In this document: piece by piece, positions 8,572-19,120 of the stretch
Position numbering within the stretch: the stretch's first letter is position 1
Layout of the letters: each line of letters begins with the position of its first letter
Assembly: GCA_963757335.1 (NCBI GenBank)
Contig: CAVWRJ010000004.1
Location: 206,090 to 270,089, forward strand
Source of the DNA: DASQPA01 sp963757335
GTDB taxonomy: Bacteria > Acidobacteriota > Thermoanaerobaculia > Multivoradales > UBA5704
Length of the DNA stretch: 64,000 bases
Direction: 5' to 3'
Program-made: the position numbers and the translations under genes
Notes under the pieces: model-generated
The model's database searches: none
Told to the model about the DNA's origin: nothing
What the model saw: the letters and a program-made list of their open reading frames with translations, nothing else

Positions 8572-9648
8572 GGATCGCCGCCAACCTCTTGCTTCTCGGC
8601 CTCCTGGCCGTCGCCTCCTGGGCGCCGCCGTTGCCGCCCCGCCGATCCCGATCTCGCTCGCCGAGTACCGCTCCCAGCTGGAAGGGCATCGAATCTGCTC
8701 TGCGGCAGGGCGATCCCGCGAGTGGTGAAGGCGGAAGCCGGCCGGCTGCTCGCGGGGCGGATCGTCCTCGGCGGGGGCCCTCCCTTCTCTCCCGACCGCT
8801 CGGTTCTGGGACCCCTGGCGCGCGGGGTACAGGGGGTGGAGCTCCGCCGCTCCGCCGTCCGCCTCTCGGCCCTGCTCAGAAGCCTGCCCGCGGACGCGGG
8901 GAGGATCGGCGCCCGCCCGGCGGCGAGCGACCCGGCCCTCCTGGCGCGGCTCGCGGCGCGCGCGGCGCTCGCCGAACTGCCCCGCGGCGGCCAGCTGCCG
9001 GAGGTCAAGGACTCCGGCCTCCTCCGCGCCCTGGCCGACTTCTTCGAGCCGCTCCGCCGCTGGGTGGCCGATGGCATCGACAAGCTCTGGCGCTGGTTGG
9101 TGAGGTCGTTCACCCGGAAGAGCCAGGCCGGCGGCTCCGAGATCGACCTGCCGCGCCTGGTGACCGCCCTGGTGATCGCGCTCGCCGCGGTCCTCGCCGT
9201 TCTCGGCCTCCTGGCGCTCCGGCGGCGCGGCGCCCCCGCCGCCTTCCCGGCGCCGGCCGCCGCCCCGGCGCCCCCGGCGCGCGACGACGACCCCCTGTCG
9301 CGGCGGGCCGGGGAGTGGGAGGTCTACGCCCGCGAGCTGGCCGCCGCCGGGCGCTGCCGCGAGGCCGTCCGCGCCTGGTACCACGCCGTCCTCGTGGCGC
9401 TCTACCAGCAGGGCGCCCTCCATCACCGGAAGGGGCGGACCAACTGGGAGTACGTGGCGGCGGTGCCGCCCGAGGCGGCCTGGCGGCCGGCCTTCGCCGC
9501 CCTGACCCGGCGCTTCGAGCGCGAGTGGTACGGCAGCGACCGGAGCTCCGCGGAGGCGCTCTCCGAGGCGGCGGCGGCGGCCCGGGAGCTCCTCGACGAC
9601 ATCGGCGACATTGGCGGGGCTCGTTCCAGGGAGGGAGAGGCGGCGTGA
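8568..9648 (+). CDS. DUF4129-domain membrane protein, with about three frameshifts at its 5' end
   Basis: The ATG at 8568 opens a signal-like helix (MRIAANLLLLGLLAVASWA). Between 8622 and 8722 the reading passes through three frames: AAVAAPPIPISLAEYRSQLEG, then IESALRQGDPA, then RVVKAEAGRLLAG. From 8722 it is intact. A transmembrane helix (LVTALVIALAAVLAVLGLLAL) precedes the C-terminal DUF4129 region, with REAVRAWYHAVLVALYQQGALHHRKGRTNWEY and FEREWYG. DUF4129 occurs in transglutaminase-like/MoxR clusters and is thought to face the periplasm. It ends in a GTGA overlap with the next gene. The cluster of indels looks like sequence error, but a decayed start is possible. Confidence 0.75.
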
Positions 9649-11047
9649 GGCCGCGCGGGCGCTCCCTCCTGGTCCTGGCGGCGGCCGTCTACCTGCTGGC
9701 GACGCTCGTCTGGCTGGGGGCCGACCGGCGCTCGCCGCGGCAGTTCCTCGCCGCCGGCTCGGCGCTCAACGAGGGCGAGCGCGGCACCAGCCTCGCCCGC
9801 GAGTACCTGAAGGCCCGTCCCGGCCCTGCCGCCGTCCGGCTCCTGGAACGGCCGGTCTCGGCCGCCGAGCTGCCCGCCCAGGCGGTGGTCTTCCGGCTGG
9901 AGCCCGAGGTTCTCCCCTGGCAGCCGGGGCGCGAGGTCCCGGGAAGGAGAAGGAGAAGGAGAGGGAGAAACAGGAGAAGATCAGGGGAAGAAGGGCACGG
10001 AGAAGAAGGGTGGAACGAAGGTTCCGGTCGCCAAACCGCCGGAAGACCCAAAGAAGAAGCCGGCGAAGGAGCCGGAAAAAGGCGTCACCGACCCGTTCGG
10101 CCACGACGAGAACGACGAGGACGACGAGAGTGACGGAGACCAAGGCTCGCCGGTCTCGGGCCCGCCGGAGCACCCCGGCCGTTTCGCCCCGCTCCTCACC
10201 GCCGACGAGGAGGAGTGGGTCGAGGGCGGCGGCCGGCTGGTCCTCGGGATTGCCGGCGACTACGGCCCCCTGTGGACGGAGCGGGAGCCGAGCCGGGAGC
10301 CGCTCGCCAAGGTCTTCCCGCTCTGGCCCGAGGTCTCCACCCTGCGCCTCCTCGACCGCCGGGTCCTCCGCGGACCGGCCCTCGGCCGGGCGCACGCCGT
10401 GCTCCTGGCCGGCGAGAACCCGGTGATCGCCCGGCTGCCCCTGGGGCGTGGCGACGTCGTCCTCCTCTCCTGTCCGGACGTCTTCCACAACGCCCGGCTG
10501 GCGGTGGGCGACCACCTGGCGCTCCTCACCGCGCTCGCCGGCCCCGCCGGCCCCGCTGGCACCGCCGGCCGGCCGGTCTACTTCGACGAGCGGAGCCACG
10601 GCATCGTGGCCGACGAGGGGCTGCTCGCGGTGCTCTCCCGCTGGGGCTTGGGGCCCGCCCTCCTCCTTGCCGGCCTCGCCGCCCTCGCCCTCTTCTGCCG
10701 CCAGGCGGTGCGGATCGGGCCGCCGGAGCGCGACCCGGGAGACACCCGCTCGGAGGCGGTCGACCTCGTCGACTCTCTGGGCGAGCTCTACGACCGGGCG
10801 CTCTCGCGGGGCGACGCCGTCCGGCTCTACTGGGAGGGCTTCGTCCACACCGTGGCGATCGACACCGGCCTCTCCGGGGCCGCCCTCGAAGCCCGCGCCC
10901 GCGAGCTCGCCGCCGGCTTTACACCACCGAGTAGATCACCGGGGTTGCCCCGCTCGCCCCTGTCGCTGGCGCCGAACGACGATCTTTCGCGAGAGGGCTT
11001 CGAGCACGCCCTCGCGGCGCTCAACTCTGCTCGCAGGAGGGCCCGGG

Positions 11048-11070
<23 letters not shown>
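9645..11070 (+). CDS. DUF4350-domain protein, frameshifted in a low-complexity linker
   Basis: GTG start overlapping the previous stop. An N-terminal membrane helix is followed by DRRSPRQFLAAGSALNEGERGTS, then a charged Lys/Glu-rich linker (about 9945-10080) in which the frame changes, most simply by loss of bases in the AAGGAG-rich run. The restored frame gives LLTADEEEWVEGGGRLVLGIAGDYG, the DUF4350 core, then HAVLLAGENPVIARLPLGRGDVVLLSCPDVFHN, and a second membrane helix (ALLLAGLAALALFCRQAV). DUF4350 proteins sit between DUF4129 and MoxR genes, and their biochemical role is not established. A 9-bp-phased GPAGPAGTAG repeat lies near 10540. Overlaps the MoxR start by 23 bases. Confidence 0.75.
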
Positions 11071-12126
<1,056 letters not shown>

Positions 12127-12130
<4 letters not shown>

Positions 12131-13489
12131 TCCGCCCCGGCCGCCGCCTGATCCGCGCCCTTCTGGGGCTGGCGCTCGTCGCCCTCCTGCTGCCCTTCCT
12201 GCCCGGGCTGCTGCCGATCCTCGGCCTCGGGCTCCTCCTCGCTCTCAGTCCTGGCGGCGCGCGAGGCGGCCCTCCTCGGCAGTGCCAGACCTCAGGTCGA
12301 GCGGCCGGAGCGGGTGGTGCTCTCGCTCGGCGAGGAGGAGACGATCCCCCTCGCCCTCCTGAGCGGCTTCTCCCGGCCCCTCGCTCTGAGCCTCCGCCAG
12401 CTCTGGCCGGATCTCCTCGACCGCCCGGCGAGCCGCGGCGAGGGACTCCTGCGGCCGGGGGAGGTGCTCGCCTTCGCCCTGCCGGTGCGCGCCGTCCGGC
12501 GGGGGAGCGCGGCGCTCTCGCCGCCCTGGCTGGCCTTGGGGCTCCTCGGCTGGGCCGGCGGCTGGGCCGAGCGCGTGGTGCCGGCGATGCCGGCGGTGCG
12601 GGCGATGCCGGCAGGGGCCGCCGGTCCGCTGGGGACGGAGCTCGCCGTCCTCCCCTCGCTCAAGGCGGTGGCGCGGATGCGGGCGCGGCTCGACCGCGCC
12701 TTTCTCTCCGGCTTCGGCAGCCGGGCGGCGCCGCGGCTCGGCAAGGGGCGGGACTTCGAGCGGATGCGCGACTATGTTCTGGGCGACGACTTCCGCGACG
12801 TCGCCTGGAAGTCCTCGGCCCGGCACGGCAAGCTGATCACCCGGGAGTACCGGCTCGACCGCTCCCAGGACGTGCTGCTCGGGGTCGACTGCGGTCACCG
12901 GATGGCCGCCCGGGTGGCCCACCTGACCCGGCTCGACCATGCGGTCAACGCCGCCGTCCTCCTCTCCTCGGTCGCCCACCGGATGGAGGACCGGGTGGGG
13001 CTCCTCGGCTTCGCCGACGTCGTCGAGCGCGGCATCGGGCAGGGGAGAGGACCGGCCCACTTGGCGGAGCTCACCGCCTTCGCCGCCCGGCTCACGGGCG
13101 GCGAGCGCCACACCGACTATCTCGCCCTCGCCGCCCACCTAAGGCGGCGGGCGCGGAGCCGGATGCTGATCCTCCTCTTCACCGCCCTCCCCGAGCTCGA
13201 CGCCGAGCGCACCCTCGCCCGCGCGGTGGGGATGCTCGTCCCCCAGCACGTCCCCTTCGTCGTCGTCCTGACCGACCCCGACCTCCGGGCGGCGGCGGTC
13301 GATCTCCTGCCGGCGGACAAGCCCGAGCTCTGCCGGACTCTGGTCGCCTCCGATCTCTGGCTGGAGCGCCGGCGGACGGTCGCCGATCTCCGCCGGCGGG
13401 GCGCCCTGGTCGTCGAGGCGGCCCCCGGCGACGCCGGCCTGGCGGCGGTCAACGGTTATCTCGAAGTCAAGCGGCGGCAGCTCCTGTGA
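12127..13489 (+). CDS. DUF58-domain protein, one frameshift near 12250
   Basis: GTG at 12127 overlaps the MoxR stop. The first 40 residues are two hydrophobic helices (LIRALLGLALVALLLPFLPGLLPILGLGLLLALS). The frame then shifts by one base, and VLAAREAALLGSARPQVERPERVVLSLGEEE continues to the end. The DUF58 signature GRDFERMRDYVLGDDFRDVAWKSSARHGKLITREY is present around residue 215. The C-terminal half is a von Willebrand A-like fold with DVLLGVDCG as the first strand. DUF58 is the usual partner of MoxR. Ends with a GTGA overlap to the SpoIIM-like gene. A single added base explains the break. Confidence 0.85.
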
Positions 13490-14549
13490 TCCCCCTGGCC
13501 CCCATGGCTTTGACGACCAGGGCGAGCGACCCCTTCGCCGTCGAGCGCTTCGTCCACGAGCGGAGCGACCGCTGGCGCCGGCTGGAGGAGCTCCTCGACG
13601 ACGCCGACCGGACATCGGAGTCCGAGCTCGGCCCCGAGCGCATCCGCGAGCTGGTCCGCCTCTACCGCCTGGCGGCGACGGATTTGAACGAGGCGCGCTC
13701 GTGGACCGCCGACCCCGAGCTCCTCGGGCGGTTGAACGCCCTCTGCGGCCGGGGCTACCGCTTCGTCTACAGCGCTCGCCGGGAGGGCTCGCTGCGCGGC
13801 CAGGTGCGGCGCTTCTTCGCCGCCGACCTGCCGGCGGCCTTCAGGCGCGAGGCGCGCTGGGTGGCCGCGGCCGCCGCTGCCCTGCTCCTCGGCGCCCTCC
13901 TGGGCGCCGGGGCGGTGCTCCTCCGCCCGGCCGCCGCCCCCGACCTGATCCCCGGCCAGTTCTTCACCGAGAGCCCGCGCGAGAGGGTGGCGCAGATCGA
14001 GCGCAACGACGAGCGGGTCGCCCGGGTCGAGCAGGCGGCGGACTTCGGGGCCTTCCTCTACACCCACAACATCCAGGTCTCCTTCCTCGCCTTCAGCCTC
14101 TCCGCCCTCACCCTCGTCCTCGGCTTCTGCTATCTCTTCTGGTCCGGCCTCTTCCTGGGGGCGATCGCCGCCACCTACTACCTGGACGGGGTCTCGGTCT
14201 TCTTTCTCGCCTGGGTGGGGCCGCACGGGGCGCTGGAGCTGCCGTCGATCGTCTTCGCCGGGGCGGCCGGGCTGGTCCTCGGGCGGGCCCTCCTCCTCCC
14301 CGGCGATCTCTCCCGCGGCGCCGCGGTGCGCGCCGTCTTCCCCACGGTCTGGCGGATGATGCTCGGGGTGATGCTCTTCCTCGTCGCCGCCGGTCTCGTC
14401 GAGGGGTCGTTCTCGCAGTTCTCGGCGAAGACGGTCCCCTATCCGTTGAAGATCGGGGTGGCGGCGGTGCTCTTCGTCTCCCTGCTGGGCTACCTCTTCT
14501 ATCAGCGGCCGGGGTGGCGGGCGGACCGGGCGGGGGGAGGGCGAGGTGA
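13486..14549 (+). CDS. Stage II sporulation protein M-like membrane protein (frameshift at the 3' end)
   Basis: GTG at 13486 overlaps the preceding TGA; ATG 13504 is an alternative. The N-terminal RFVHERSDRWRRLEELLDDADR and LVRLYRLAATDLNEAR are characteristic of SpoIIM-like proteins. Several membrane helices follow (WVAAAAAALLLGALLGAGAVLL, FLAFSLSALTLVLGFCYLFWSGLFLGAIAA and others). The frame runs past the expected end; adding one G to the GGGGGG run near 14533 gives stop TGA 14547-14549, overlapping the next GTG. In non-sporulating bacteria this family is part of MoxR/DUF58/RDD envelope clusters, of unknown function. Confidence 0.85.
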
Positions 14550-15292
14550 GGCGGCGGGAGCGGCGCATCGTCACCCCCGAGCACGTGGGGATCCGGCTGA
14601 CCCCCGCCGGCCCGGGGAGCCGCCTCGCCGCCCTCCTTCTCGACACCGCCCTGATCGCCGCCGGCACCGCCTTCCTCTTCTCGCTCCTCGGCCACCTCCT
14701 GCCGGGGGCGATCTCGACGGCGGTCGGCGCCACCCTCGTCTTCGTCCTCCACTGGGGGTACCACGTCTACTTCGAGACCCGGCACCAGGGCCGCTCGCCG
14801 GGCAAGCGCGCCGCCGGGCTCCGGGTGGTGGACGGCCGCGGCCTCCCCATCACCCTGCAGCAGTCGTTCGTCCGCAACATCGTCCGGACGCTCGACTTCC
14901 TGCCCTTCTTCTACGGCATCGGGGGCGTCGCCTGCCTCCTCGATCCCGACGGCCGGCGGCTGGGCGACCTGGCCGCCGACACCCTCGTCGTCCTCGAAAG
15001 GCGCCCCCTGGCGGTGGCGGATCGGCTGACGCTCTCCCACCGGGTGGAGGACCTGGGCGACTTCGACCTCGCCCGCCGCATCCGCCACCGGGTAGGTCTC
15101 GAAGAGCGGGAGTTCCTGGCCACCCTCTGCCAGCGCGCCGAACGCCTGGAGGACCGCGCCCGCTACGACCTGATGGAAGAGGTGGCGGCCTACTACCGCA
15201 AGGAGCTGGAGATCGACGCGCCGCACCTGTCGGGGGAGAACCTGGTCCGGGGGTTGGCGGCGGTGCTCTTCCCGGCGCGGGAACGGGGGTGA
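14546..15292 (+). CDS. RDD family membrane protein
   Basis: A 248-residue product with GTG start in a GTGA overlap. Starts RIVTPEHVGIRLTPAGPGSRLAALLLDTALI (Arg and Asp of the RDD helix). A second helix follows, then HQGRSPGKRAAGLRVVDGRGLPI and SFVRNIVRTLDFLPFFYGIGGVACLLDPDGRRLGDLAADTLVV, all typical of RDD. The C-terminal 90 residues are soluble and helical. Such RDD genes closing SpoIIM/DUF58/MoxR clusters are common in Acidobacteria and Actinobacteria. Last membrane gene of the operon. Confidence 0.9.
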   Translation: MRRRERRIVTPEHVGIRLTPAGPGSRLAALLLDTALIAAGTAFLFSLLGHLLPGAISTAVGATLVFVLHWGYHVYFETRHQGRSPGKRAAGLRVVDGRGLPITLQQSFVRNIVRTLDFLPFFYGIGGVACLLDPDGRRLGDLAADTLVVLERRPLAVADRLTLSHRVEDLGDFDLARRIRHRVGLEEREFLATLCQRAERLEDRARYDLMEEVAAYYRKELEIDAPHLSGENLVRGLAAVLFPARERG

Positions 15293-15341
15293 GAGGCCGG
15301 AGCAGGATGCGGTATTCTCGCGAGGACGAGGAGGTGAGGCG

Positions 15342-15728
15342 ATGGCGGTACGCATCGTGCGGCTGGGGAGCCCCAGGCTCCCTGGCGAGGGGCTGCGGAT
15401 CGGGACGGTTCGGCGCCCGCCGCGGGGAGTGCTGAAGAGCGAGTACGCGGCGCGGGACTTCTACGACGTCTGGTTTCCCAACCTGGCGCCGAGCGCGGAA
15501 GCCGTGAAGGCCGCCCTGGGCGCCGCGACCGACCGGGAGTGGACCGCCTTCGCACGCCGCTACCGGGCCGAGATGGCGACCGCCGACAACCGGCGGACCC
15601 TCGACCTCTTGGCCGCCCTCTCTCACGGCACCGACTTCTCGGTCGGCTGCTACTGCGCGGACGAGGCCCGGTGCCACCGGAGCCTGCTCCGCGAGCTGCT
15701 GGCGGAGCGCGGCGCGAAGATCGAGTGA
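15342..15728 (+). CDS. DUF488 family protein
   Basis: A 128-residue product, ATG with GAGGTGAGGCG upstream. RIGTVRRPPRGVLKSEYAARDFYDVWFPNLAPS matches the N-terminal half of DUF488, and VGCYCADEARCHRSLLRELLAERG is its C-terminal Cys/His signature. The family is small, cytoplasmic and uncharacterised. It is 49 bases after the RDD gene and could be read with it. It is the last gene before a 0.7-kb gene-free stretch. Confidence 0.85.
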   Translation: MAVRIVRLGSPRLPGEGLRIGTVRRPPRGVLKSEYAARDFYDVWFPNLAPSAEAVKAALGAATDREWTAFARRYRAEMATADNRRTLDLLAALSHGTDFSVGCYCADEARCHRSLLRELLAERGAKIE

Positions 15729-15870
15729 GGGCGAGCCGCCCTCTCTGCGTGCCGACCGAATGCGGCGCCCGCACCCTGGCTCTCGACGAGAAGACCCGCT
15801 CTGTAGCGTCTCTACGGCCGCTCCCACGCCCCGGGGGCACGGCTGGGGACGCTCCGCGCAGTCCCCTTAG

Positions 15871-16206
15871 GTCTCAACGGCCCTCTCCAGCGTCTCTACG
15901 CCGGTCTCTTGGTGTTCCAACCGACCGCCCAGCGTCTCTACGAGGATTTCTCGTGTTTCCAGGTGGGATTCTCGTGTTCCCGGGAGCGTTTCTGGTGTTC
16001 CAACGGGGAGCCGGCATGTTTCCAGCTCGACTTCTTGGGTTTCAACTCAGACATCTGGTGTCTCTACCGGTCTTTCTCCTGTTCCCGGGGGGATTTCTCA
16101 TCTCTCCGGCAGAGATTCGAGAGCATCGGAAGTCGTCCGGAGAGTTTTTTGGCGACTTCCGAGAGGTTTTGGACCCTCCCGGACGGTTTCGGGGACGCGG
16201 CGGAGC
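15871..16206. repeat. Degenerate tandem array A, 21-bp period
   Basis: About 16 units begin with GTYTC/GTTCC at 15871, 15892, 15914, 15934, 15955, 15976, 15997, 16018, 16039, 16060, 16081, 16102, 16123, 16144, 16165 and 16186, so a 21-base spacing is kept while the sequence drifts (GTTTCCAGGTGGGATTCTCG is representative). Two plus-strand frames would encode heptapeptide repeats (LVFPGGF-like), but there is no start with a ribosome site and no good codon usage, so I treat it as non-coding. The rest of the 15729-16454 gap holds the partial flavoprotein 3' end and the leader of the ATPase gene. Confidence 0.85.
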
Positions 16207-16220
16207 CGCTCCGTCCGCCC

Positions 16221-16259
16221 GCGCCTGCTCGTGGAGCACCCGATGACGAAGAGACCGCG
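16221..16259. repeat. Left copy of a direct repeat matching a flavoprotein gene 3' end
   Basis: 39 bases aligning with 22419-22459 in the same orientation: one substitution and two single-base gaps, with GAGCCGCT also shared at similar spacing just upstream in both. At 22.4 kb the sequence is the last codons (HRVLHE-stop, minus strand) of the thioredoxin-reductase-like gene, so this copy is a fragment of that gene. The segment between the copies is 6.2 kb. Confidence 0.75.
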
Positions 16260-16454
16260 TTTCTCGGGAGCTCAAGCGTTAGCGTCTCCTTTCCCGGGAA
16301 TGTGTGCGGCAAGCCCGCTCCTGCGGTATAAGTCCTACTCCAGCGGCGCCTCAGAGGGCGCCGCGAAATTGTCCCTGCCGCAATTGGACATCGTCTAGAT
16401 CGGACCTGTGATGACGCTACCGCCGGGGTCCAACTCCGTCAGCGAGGAGTCACT

Positions 16455-17618
16455 ATGCTCATCCGCCGGTTGAAGGTCTCCGGCCTCCTTTCGTTCGGCC
16501 TCCATGGGATCGACCTGCCGCTCGAACCCCTCAATGTCCTGATCGGGCCGAACGGCTCCGGCAAGTCGAACCTGCTGGAAGTGCTCGCCTTGCTCAAGGC
16601 ATCGCCGAGCAACCTCCCGCGGCCGGTCAAAGAGATGGGAGGCGTAGAAGAGTGGCTTTGGAAGGGGAAAGCGTCGGCTCGGGAGGCTCTTCTCGATGCC
16701 GTGGTGGACTACCCGCGAGGGAAGCGGCCTCTACGCCATGTGCTGAAAATCACCGAGCACGGTGGTCGCTTCGAGGTGGCCGACGAGCGGATCGAGAACG
16801 AGAAGCCAGATACCGGGAAGTCCGATGTGGACTTCTACTACCGATTCCAGTCGGGCCATCCGGTTCTCAACGACCGCAGCGACGAGAAGCGCGGTCTCCG
16901 GAGAGAAACGATCAAGCCGGAGCAGTCGATCCTGTCGCAGGTGCGCGACCCCGAGAGCCTGCCGGCGCTGCACTGGCTCCAGGAGCAGTACGACAAGATC
17001 CAGCTTTACCGCAATTGGTCCTTCGGACCTTCGGCTTCCTGGCGCCGCGAGCAGAGCGCGCATGGCAGGAGCGATGTCTTAAGCGATGGTGGAGAGAATC
17101 TGGCGCTCGTGCTCTCGAATTTTTCCTCCCGCGACAGGGGCGAGCTGGTCGAATCGCTGAAGCAGCTTTTCGAAGGTATCGAGGATCTGCGGGTGGCGGT
17201 CTCAGGCGGTAACGTACTGCTCTTCCTAGTGGAGAGCGGGGGGCGCGAAATCCCGGCGGCCCGGCTATCAGACGGTACGTTACGGTATCTCAGTCTCCTC
17301 GCCATCTTGCTCCATCCGAATCCGCCGCCCTTAGTCGCACTCGAAGAACCCGAGTTGGGGCTCCATCCCGACGTGCTGCCGCACCTCGCCGAGGTCTTGG
17401 TCAAGAGCTTCGGAACGGATGCAGTTGGTGGTGACGACCCATTCCCGGGTACTCGTGGACGCGCTGAGCGTCCGGCCGTCGAGTGTCGTGTCTGCACCAA
17501 AGAGGACGGCGAATCCCGATTCGAGCGCCTCGACGAAGTCAGGCTCCAGGCGTGGCTCGACAAGTATTCGCTCGGCGACCTCTGGAGCATGGGGGAGCTG
17601 GGGGGAAATCGGTGGTAG
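16455..17618 (+). CDS. AAA ATPase of the RecF/SMC-like (AAA_21) type, two compensating frameshifts
   Basis: ATG at 16455 with a GAGGAG site. Walker A GPNGSGKSN (residues 31-39), signature AARLSDGTLRYLSLLAILL and Walker B PPLVALEEPELGLHPD are in frame. The H-loop region MQLVVTTHSRVLVDALSVRPSSVV lies in the +1 frame (17419-17490), after which the original frame resumes with VCTKEDGESRFERLDEV. Two indels about 75 bases apart explain this. Such ATPases pair with nuclease-like partners in OLD, PARIS and related defence systems. The next gene overlaps it by 7 bases. DNA-damage or phage-defence function is inference. Confidence 0.8.
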   Translation: MLIRRLKVSGLLSFGLHGIDLPLEPLNVLIGPNGSGKSNLLEVLALLKASPSNLPRPVKEMGGVEEWLWKGKASAREALLDAVVDYPRGKRPLRHVLKITEHGGRFEVADERIENEKPDTGKSDVDFYYRFQSGHPVLNDRSDEKRGLRRETIKPEQSILSQVRDPESLPALHWLQEQYDKIQLYRNWSFGPSASWRREQSAHGRSDVLSDGGENLALVLSNFSSRDRGELVESLKQLFEGIEDLRVAVSGGNVLLFLVESGGREIPAARLSDGTLRYLSLLAILLHPNPPPLVALEEPELGLHPDVLPHLAEVLVKSFGTDAVGGDDPFPGTRGRAERPAVECRVCTKEDGESRFERLDEVRLQAWLDKYSLGDLWSMGELGGNRW

Positions 17619-18206
17619 CGAGGATCTACGCCGAGGGTGGAGGTGAGGGCCAGTTGCTCGATATCCGATTCCGAGAAGCCTGGAGCCATTTTTTTCGGGC
17701 CGCCGGCCTCGCGGGACGCATGCCGAGGGTGGTGCGCGGGCAGGGGCGCGCGAGGACCTTCGACCTATTCGTCACAGCGGTCAAGAATCCGCGTTCGGGT
17801 GAGATCCCCCTCCTCTTGGTGGACAGCGAGCAGGAAGTCGAGGCAGCACACACCGTCTGGCAGCACCTCAAAGCCCGCGACGGCTGGGATCGGCCGGCCG
17901 ACGCCTCCGAGGACCAGGCCTTCCTGATGGTGCAGGTCATGGAGACGTGGTTCCTGGCCGATCGCGCTTCTCCGCCAGTACTTCGGCAGCGCGCTCCGGG
18001 AACAGCACCTTCGCGCCTGGCCAGACTTGGAGGGGGTGCCCAAGGAGACGGTTCTGAGAGCGCTCGACCAGGCCACTGCCGGCTGCACCAAGAGCTATGC
18101 CAAAGGACAGGTATCCTTCGAGCTACTGGGCCAGTTGAGCCCGCAGAGCGTCGAAGCGGCCAGCCCGCACGCCAAGGCTCTCCTGGATCGCTTGCGGGCT
18201 CTCTGA
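17612..18206 (+). CDS. DUF4276 family protein, one frameshift near 17965
   Basis: GTG at 17612 overlaps the ATPase stop. MVARIYAEGGGEGQLL and LLLVDSEQEVE are the conserved acidic motifs of DUF4276; their arrangement recalls a Toprim-like metal site (inference). QVMETWFLADR is followed by a one-base shift, after which ALLRQYFGSALREQHL..TAGCTKSYAKGQVSFELLGQLSPQSVEAASPHAKALLDRL continues to TGA 18204-18206, matching the family's C-terminus. About 197 residues if corrected. The ATPase/DUF4276 pairing recurs in bacteria as a likely two-component defence cassette, with DUF4276 as effector. Confidence 0.75.
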
Positions 18207-18251
18207 GCAGCGAAGGTTGACTTCAAGATTTTCAGCCGGCAGAGATAACCC

Positions 18252-19049
18252 CTACCCGCAGCTCGCCGGCAGCGCCGCCGGGGCGGCCAGTACCCCGATG
18301 TTCCTCACCACGTCCTTCGACTCCATGAGCCAGACCACGTGGTTCACCTGCTCGAGCGACCCGCCCGGGTGGACGATGCGCTGGCCGATCCAGCCCGCCT
18401 CCTGGTTCTTGAGGTCGAGGAGGGTTTTTTCGAGATCGGGATTCTCCCGAACGATCACCAACTCGTTGGCGAAGAGCCAGGCGAAATCGCGAGAGACCTG
18501 CATGGCGATGTCGATCAGCCGCTGCTCGTCGGGTTGCCCGAGGTCCTCGAGGAGATGGATCAGGGGAGAGAGGTCGCCCAGCTCCGCGAAAACCGTGGGG
18601 ACCAGGCAGGCGAGGAGCGCGTTGATCTTGTCGAAATCGCCCTGGATGCTCGCGAGGCCCGCCGGGGTCGCGGCGACCTGGGCGGTCGCGAACCCCAGGT
18701 CGTAGGTGATGTGGGCGTTCATGCCGACCAGGAGGTTCTGGAGGATGAGGAGAGTCGGGTCGGCCGTGGCGTCGAAGGCGACCTTCCAGCCGGCCGAGAT
18801 CGCGGGATCGCCGGCCCGCCACTGCTGGAAGGCCATCAGGTACCGCCCGGCGAAGGTGACGTCCAGGACTTCCATCCGGGCGTCGTCGGCGAAGTAGCCA
18901 GTGCCGATCCGCTCCCGGACGGTCCGCGTCACCCGCCGATAGAGAGCGGCGAAGTAGCCCGCCCGGCTGCCGTTCGCCAGACACCAGGCGACGATCTCGT
19001 CGAGCTGTAGGAGGACGGCGTCGATGGGGTCGTTCGGCGGGGTCGTCAT
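18252..19049 (-). CDS. DUF5995-type protein
   Basis: The start at 19049 (MTTPPNDPIDAVL) has an AGGAGAGAG site; a longer frame to 19133 lacks one. 265 residues, helical. Recognisable family features are the IVAWCLANGSRAGYFAALYRRVTRTVRERI opening and the LLVGMNAHITYDLGFATAQV motif with His and Asp, then DFDKINALLACLVP. DUF5995 proteins are uncharacterised. The His-rich helical core resembles metal-dependent helical bundles (inference). It lies tail-to-tail with the DUF4276 gene, 45 bases apart. Confidence 0.8.
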   Translation of the reverse strand: MTTPPNDPIDAVLLQLDEIVAWCLANGSRAGYFAALYRRVTRTVRERIGTGYFADDARMEVLDVTFAGRYLMAFQQWRAGDPAISAGWKVAFDATADPTLLILQNLLVGMNAHITYDLGFATAQVAATPAGLASIQGDFDKINALLACLVPTVFAELGDLSPLIHLLEDLGQPDEQRLIDIAMQVSRDFAWLFANELVIVRENPDLEKTLLDLKNQEAGWIGQRIVHPGGSLEQVNHVVWLMESKDVVRNIGVLAAPAALPASCG

Positions 19050-19120
19050 GTCTCTCTCCTCTTGGCGGTGAAGGATGAGGCCGATCGAGCGAGCTCTCGC
19101 CAATTTTCGTGCCTCGGCGT

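Noticed and set aside
8622..8722. Programmed frameshifting in the DUF4129 gene
   Set aside because: Three shifts in 100 bases without a slippery heptamer or stimulatory structure; error or decay is simpler.
15871..16206. CRISPR-like array
   Set aside because: Units are contiguous at 21 bp with no conserved repeat separated by unique spacers, and no cas gene is nearby.
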